Positions 61,566-64,000 of a DNA stretch of 64,000 nt are shown here, in pieces (positions within the stretch are counted from its first letter, which is position 1; each line of letters begins with the position of its first letter). This DNA comes from a virus. The position numbers were made by a program, and so were the translations under genes. The stretch spans positions 1 to 64,000 of the IMG/VR virus record IMGVR_UViG_3300046170_000322. The stretch is one strand, 5' to 3'. The notes beneath the pieces are model-generated. The model made no database searches and was not told the origin of the DNA. It was given only the letters and a program-made list of their open reading frames with translations.

Positions 61566-62172
61566 TTAATATTTGTTTTTCTTTTCTTAGTGTATCGCAC
61601 ATATGGCGATATATTGTTCTCTGTGTTACGTTTAGCAGTTCTGCTAACTTTTTAGTTGTTATCTTTTGGCTTGCATCGTTTATATCTAACATGCTTTGGT
61701 ATAACATTTCTTTGTTTAATCTGTTTCTACCAATTAGCTTACCTACAATACTTAGCTTTTGACTTAATGTTAAATGCCAAGCTGCAGGTTTAAATATAAC
61801 TTTACGCATTTTGTTTACCGGCGGTGTTGCGTGTGGTATACTAAATACATCTTTTATCATGCTATCTAAAACTTTTTGTTTTATAAAGAATGTAACGAAA
61901 CCATTTTCTTTGTTAGCTATGAATCTAAATATAGATTCCATAAACTCTTGTGTTTCGCCATCATTTAAAAACTGTAAAGTTAAAAAATGCCATTTTAAAG
62001 ACTTATATGTAGTAATCTTAGCTTTACTTGCAAACAATGTATAACATTGATACGTGCCACCTTCATAGTACATATACAGGTTTGTCTCCTTACTAGGTAG
62101 ATCTTCCCATGGCCAACAGCGTGTAATAACGCGTTTGTCATGTAACCAATTTATATTTCTATCATGTGACAT
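61552..62172 (-). CDS. Helix-turn-helix regulator or initiator
   Basis: 206 residues. The C-terminal 45 (KITTKKLAELLNVTQRTIYR then HMCDTLRKEK) form a clear HTH. The N-terminal 150 are unassigned, with many aromatic residues. It precedes the sigma factor gene with a 14-base overlap, suggesting early regulation; a replication-initiator role is possible. Confidence 0.7.
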   Translation of the reverse strand: MSHDRNINWLHDKRVITRCWPWEDLPSKETNLYMYYEGGTYQCYTLFASKAKITTYKSLKWHFLTLQFLNDGETQEFMESIFRFIANKENGFVTFFIKQKVLDSMIKDVFSIPHATPPVNKMRKVIFKPAAWHLTLSQKLSIVGKLIGRNRLNKEMLYQSMLDINDASQKITTKKLAELLNVTQRTIYRHMCDTLRKEKQILNEEL

Positions 62173-62223
62173 TAGCTAGTTACTTATTAATCCTTATAGG
62201 CTATTGTCATAGCCATGTTATAT

Positions 62224-62358
62224 TTACTTTTTATTTTTATTATTTTGTTTTACTTGGTTTTCATATGCTGTTGCCTCAAGTGCTGCAATTAATCCATTTA
62301 TAAAATGGTTTAAGCCTTTAAGCAAGTTTTGTATAATTTTCTTCATAAATTGTTTCAT
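62224..62358 (-). CDS. Small protein, 44 residues
   Basis: MKQFMKKIIQNLLKGLNHFI with NGLIAALEATAYEN and a Lys/Asn tail. One amphipathic or membrane-associated helix. It overlaps the 3' end of the upstream gene by 41 bases. Function unknown. Confidence 0.55.
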   Translation of the reverse strand: MKQFMKKIIQNLLKGLNHFINGLIAALEATAYENQVKQNNKNKK

Positions 62359-62797
62359 TTTTATTTGCTACTGTGTGTTTTTCTGCAATATAATATCTCC
62401 AATAAGACTTTATACTGCATTCGCTCTTGTACTCGTCTGGCATAGCCTGCGGAGGTTGAACAAAAGGACTTGTTTTCATACCAATAGGAGGCTTTTTAAG
62501 CACATCCTTGCATTTAATTATTGTAAGATGAGTTTTCATATAACGATTAGTATATTCATCTCCTAACGCGATCATATGAGCATAAAGCCAATCATAATGT
62601 TTAGTATTAGAACGAGTCCAGATGGTACTAGGATGGTTAATGTGGCTTACTTTGTATGGTACATTGTCACCGTTTCCATAGAAATGATGCGCTGAGCATA
62701 GCATTTGGGCTGACTCAAGAACCATTTTAACAACGTGCTTGTTGTACTGTAACCTAGCAGCCGTATCTGGATCTGCGTCTAAATAAAATATGTTCAT
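62318..62797 (-). CDS. Conserved phage protein (MNIFYLD family)
   Basis: 159 residues. MNIFYLDADPDTAARLQYNK, HVVKMVLESAQMLCSAHHF and HINHPSTIWTRSN are recognisable from a family widespread in T4-like and cyanophages, of unknown function. First gene behind promoter copy 12; six bases separate the hexamer and ATG. Confidence 0.8.
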   Translation of the reverse strand: MNIFYLDADPDTAARLQYNKHVVKMVLESAQMLCSAHHFYGNGDNVPYKVSHINHPSTIWTRSNTKHYDWLYAHMIALGDEYTNRYMKTHLTIIKCKDVLKKPPIGMKTSPFVQPPQAMPDEYKSECSIKSYWRYYIAEKHTVANKNETIYEENYTKLA

Positions 62798-63316
62798 ATA
62801 TCTGTTATCGATTGATCTTCGTATTTATTTTGTAAATGTGGTTTAACTTTTTTCCAATATTTAATTGTTGCTTTCTTTTCTGTCTCCGCGAGGACCGCCA
62901 TTCCATCTTCTTGCTACGATCTCTGCATACTCCATAAATGTAACTTACTCGCAGCATCTCCAATAATGCTCTGTTATAATACTAAATATTTGTATAGATT
63001 TAACTCTGCTTGTAACGATCTTGTAATGAGTACCTTACGTTTGACTTACGCTTACGTAGTATTCTATTAACTTCTCTTATACATATAGGTTGTATTTGTA
63101 AACAGCCTACAGCCTTTACCTCGATCACCGAATCGCAGAGTCGTTACCTCTACTTTCTACATAAATGATCTGCGTTGATTATATCTTCCCATGATGGCTT
63201 CGATCGTTACCGTTAACCTGCTCGTCTGCTGGAGCGGATCTGTGTATAGCATTGCTTACATTGCTCTTTGGCATAACTAAGCCAGTTACTATAGTTGCTA
63301 TTAATAATTTGTTCAT
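62794..63316 (-). pseudogene. Lytic transglycosylase (SLT type), interrupted by several extra bases
   Basis: The start MNKLLIATIVTGLVMPKSNV is a signal peptide. In shifting frames come PSWEDIINA, IIYVESRGNDSAI with the catalytic Glu, GDRGKAVGCLQIQP, REVNRIL, ITEHYW, ARRWNGGPRGDRK and KYWKKVKPHLQNKYE to a TGA. Each join needs one or two bases removed, about seven in 520 bases. The restored protein, near 170 residues, would cut peptidoglycan glycan strands. Sequencing insertions are the likely cause. Confidence 0.7.
62802..62836 (-). promoter_or_regulatory. Bipartite leftward promoter element, copy 12
   Basis: Minus strand: TTTACAAAATAAATACGA, nine bases, GATAACAGATAT, ATG. It lies inside the last codons (HLQNKYEDQSITDI) of the upstream transglycosylase gene. 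Confidence 0.72.
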
Positions 63317-63329
63317 AAGTTTGTTTTGC

Positions 63330-63538
63330 TTAAAAATATTCGTATACTTCAGGTATATGTTTCTTGTAGTATGGTTGCTCTGACTTAACCCATTCTTTTA
63401 ATTGTTCTTTAGATTTAAAACCGGCTTTATTCCTATAAAACCATCCAGATCTTTGAATTGTATCAAAGGTTGGTTTCTAATTCATCGATAAAATCTCCGA
63501 CTGTCCAACCCTTCCCATATGTGTTTATCTTTATTCAT
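63330..63538 (-). pseudogene. Small conserved protein of about 68 residues, broken by two extra bases
   Basis: MNKDKHIWEG, then WTVGDFIDELET, then FDTIQRSGWFYRNKAGFKSK and HIPEVYEYF to TAA, in three frames. Length is a multiple of three plus two, so removing two bases restores it. Aromatic-rich; function unknown. Confidence 0.58.
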
Positions 63539-63711
63539 TTATTACTCCTTGTTCTATTAAGTTTGACTGCTGCTCTTCCGAACCAGCCTTGTAACGTATA
63601 AGCTAAGCCAGTATCGTGTAGATGTTGCCAAGCTTCAATTATTTCTTCTTTAGTGCCTTCTTCAAATCCTTCAGCAAGGCCAACTGCTCTGTAATCTGTT
63701 ATATTATTCAT
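63535..63711 (-). CDS. Conserved small marine-phage protein
   Basis: 58 residues. ITDYRAVGLAEGFEEGTKEE, IIEAWQHLHDTGLAYTLQGW and FGRAA match a small family common in cyanophages and T7-like marine phages. Start at 63711 overlaps the ligase stop. It ends with AGGAGTAATAAATGA, where AGGAG serves the next gene. Function unknown. Confidence 0.78.
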   Translation of the reverse strand: MNNITDYRAVGLAEGFEEGTKEEIIEAWQHLHDTGLAYTLQGWFGRAAVKLNRTRSNK

Positions 63712-64000
63712 AATTTCTAATACATTTAAATAGTGGGTGTCTGTAGCTGTTAGCTTTAGTACGTTGAAAATAAGTAAAGGTAGCACGCTTGCCAATATAA
63801 GAATCTACATTCTTGAGCATTGTTTTAAGATCCTTGTACGAGTAGCCCTTTGCCCGGAGGACAACCGAACACTACACCGTCGTCATCTTGCATAATGAAC
63901 TTGCCAAGCGTGCCAGTCCGTTTACCTTTACCAGTAACATAATCGATGATAGTAGCCTTCGGTGTCGCTGAAGTCTTTGAACTTCATTAGATCGTAAGAT
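63704..64000 (-). CDS. DNA ligase, C-terminal end plus repeat copy
   Basis: From 63762 down to 63704 this completes the ligase begun at 1-779 with QRTKANSYRHPLFKCIRNYE and a stop, where RHPLF is the usual ligase end. The part 63762-64000 repeats bases 1-237 but has two extra C, which break the frame, and one substitution. In this copy the frame is intact only up to about 63845. Confidence 0.85.
63762..64000. repeat. Right copy of terminal direct repeat
   Basis: Same orientation as 1-237. Two inserted C (in GTAGCCCTTT and GTAGCCTTCGG contexts) and one G to A change. The insertions suggest lower base quality here than at the left end. Confidence 0.9.

Noticed and set aside
1-64000. Temperate lifestyle (integrase, repressor, attachment site in a tRNA)
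   Set aside because: No recombinase, excisionase or CI-like repressor was found; tRNA-like ends alone are not enough.

Overview
The window is an apparently complete, AT-rich tailed-phage genome that closes on itself. The last 239 bases (63762-64000) repeat the first 237, so one unit is about 63.76 kb. A split ATP-dependent DNA ligase reads through the junction. The gene content is typical of uncultured marine podovirus-like phages: T7-type primase-helicase, lysozyme-type amidase, Holliday resolvase and ligase, a long portal and terminase, large internal virion proteins, and no sheath or tape measure. I see no integrase, DNA polymerase or RNA polymerase. The host cannot be read from the sequence. 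Many starts sit behind A/T-rich leaders without a clear Shine-Dalgarno site, which would fit Bacteroidota but does not prove it.

Layout. The genome is two opposed transcription units. The leftward (minus) unit runs from 6.5 kb down through the junction and on from 63.7 to 51.6 kb. It carries many tiny genes (1-6.5 kb), ligase, dCMP deaminase, a lytic transglycosylase broken in this sequence, a C-terminal HTH regulator, a sigma factor, ERF annealing protein, RecB-type nuclease, SSB-like protein, primase-helicase, a dCMP-hydroxymethylase-type enzyme, MazG-type proteins, an endonuclease I-like resolvase and class I ribonucleotide reductase. The rightward (plus) unit runs from 6.8 to 51.6 kb. It carries GroEL/GroES, SPxK-motif proteins, holin, tail fibres, a tandem GroES-like protein, TerS/TerL, portal, scaffold, capsid, connector and tail proteins, internal virion proteins including a 2778-residue polyvalent protein, lysis genes and small basic proteins. 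The units diverge at a roughly 310-base control region (6533-6843) and converge on a bidirectional terminator (51607-51628).

Regulation. Twelve copies of one bipartite element precede leftward genes: TTTACAAA, 2 bases, AAATACGA, exactly 9 bases, GATAATA. Several end 4-6 bases before an ATG, suggesting leaderless transcripts. Several lie inside the 3' end of the upstream gene. The phage sigma factor is a natural candidate to read them.

Sequence quality. Small genes between 2.7 and 6.1 kb, and the genes at 62.8-63.5 kb, carry single extra bases that break the frame, while about 56 kb between is clean. The right copy of the terminal repeat also has extra bases. Insertion-type sequencing error is the likeliest cause, so these genes are annotated as single interrupted genes. 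Many were below the size of automatic ORF calls and were read directly from the sequence.
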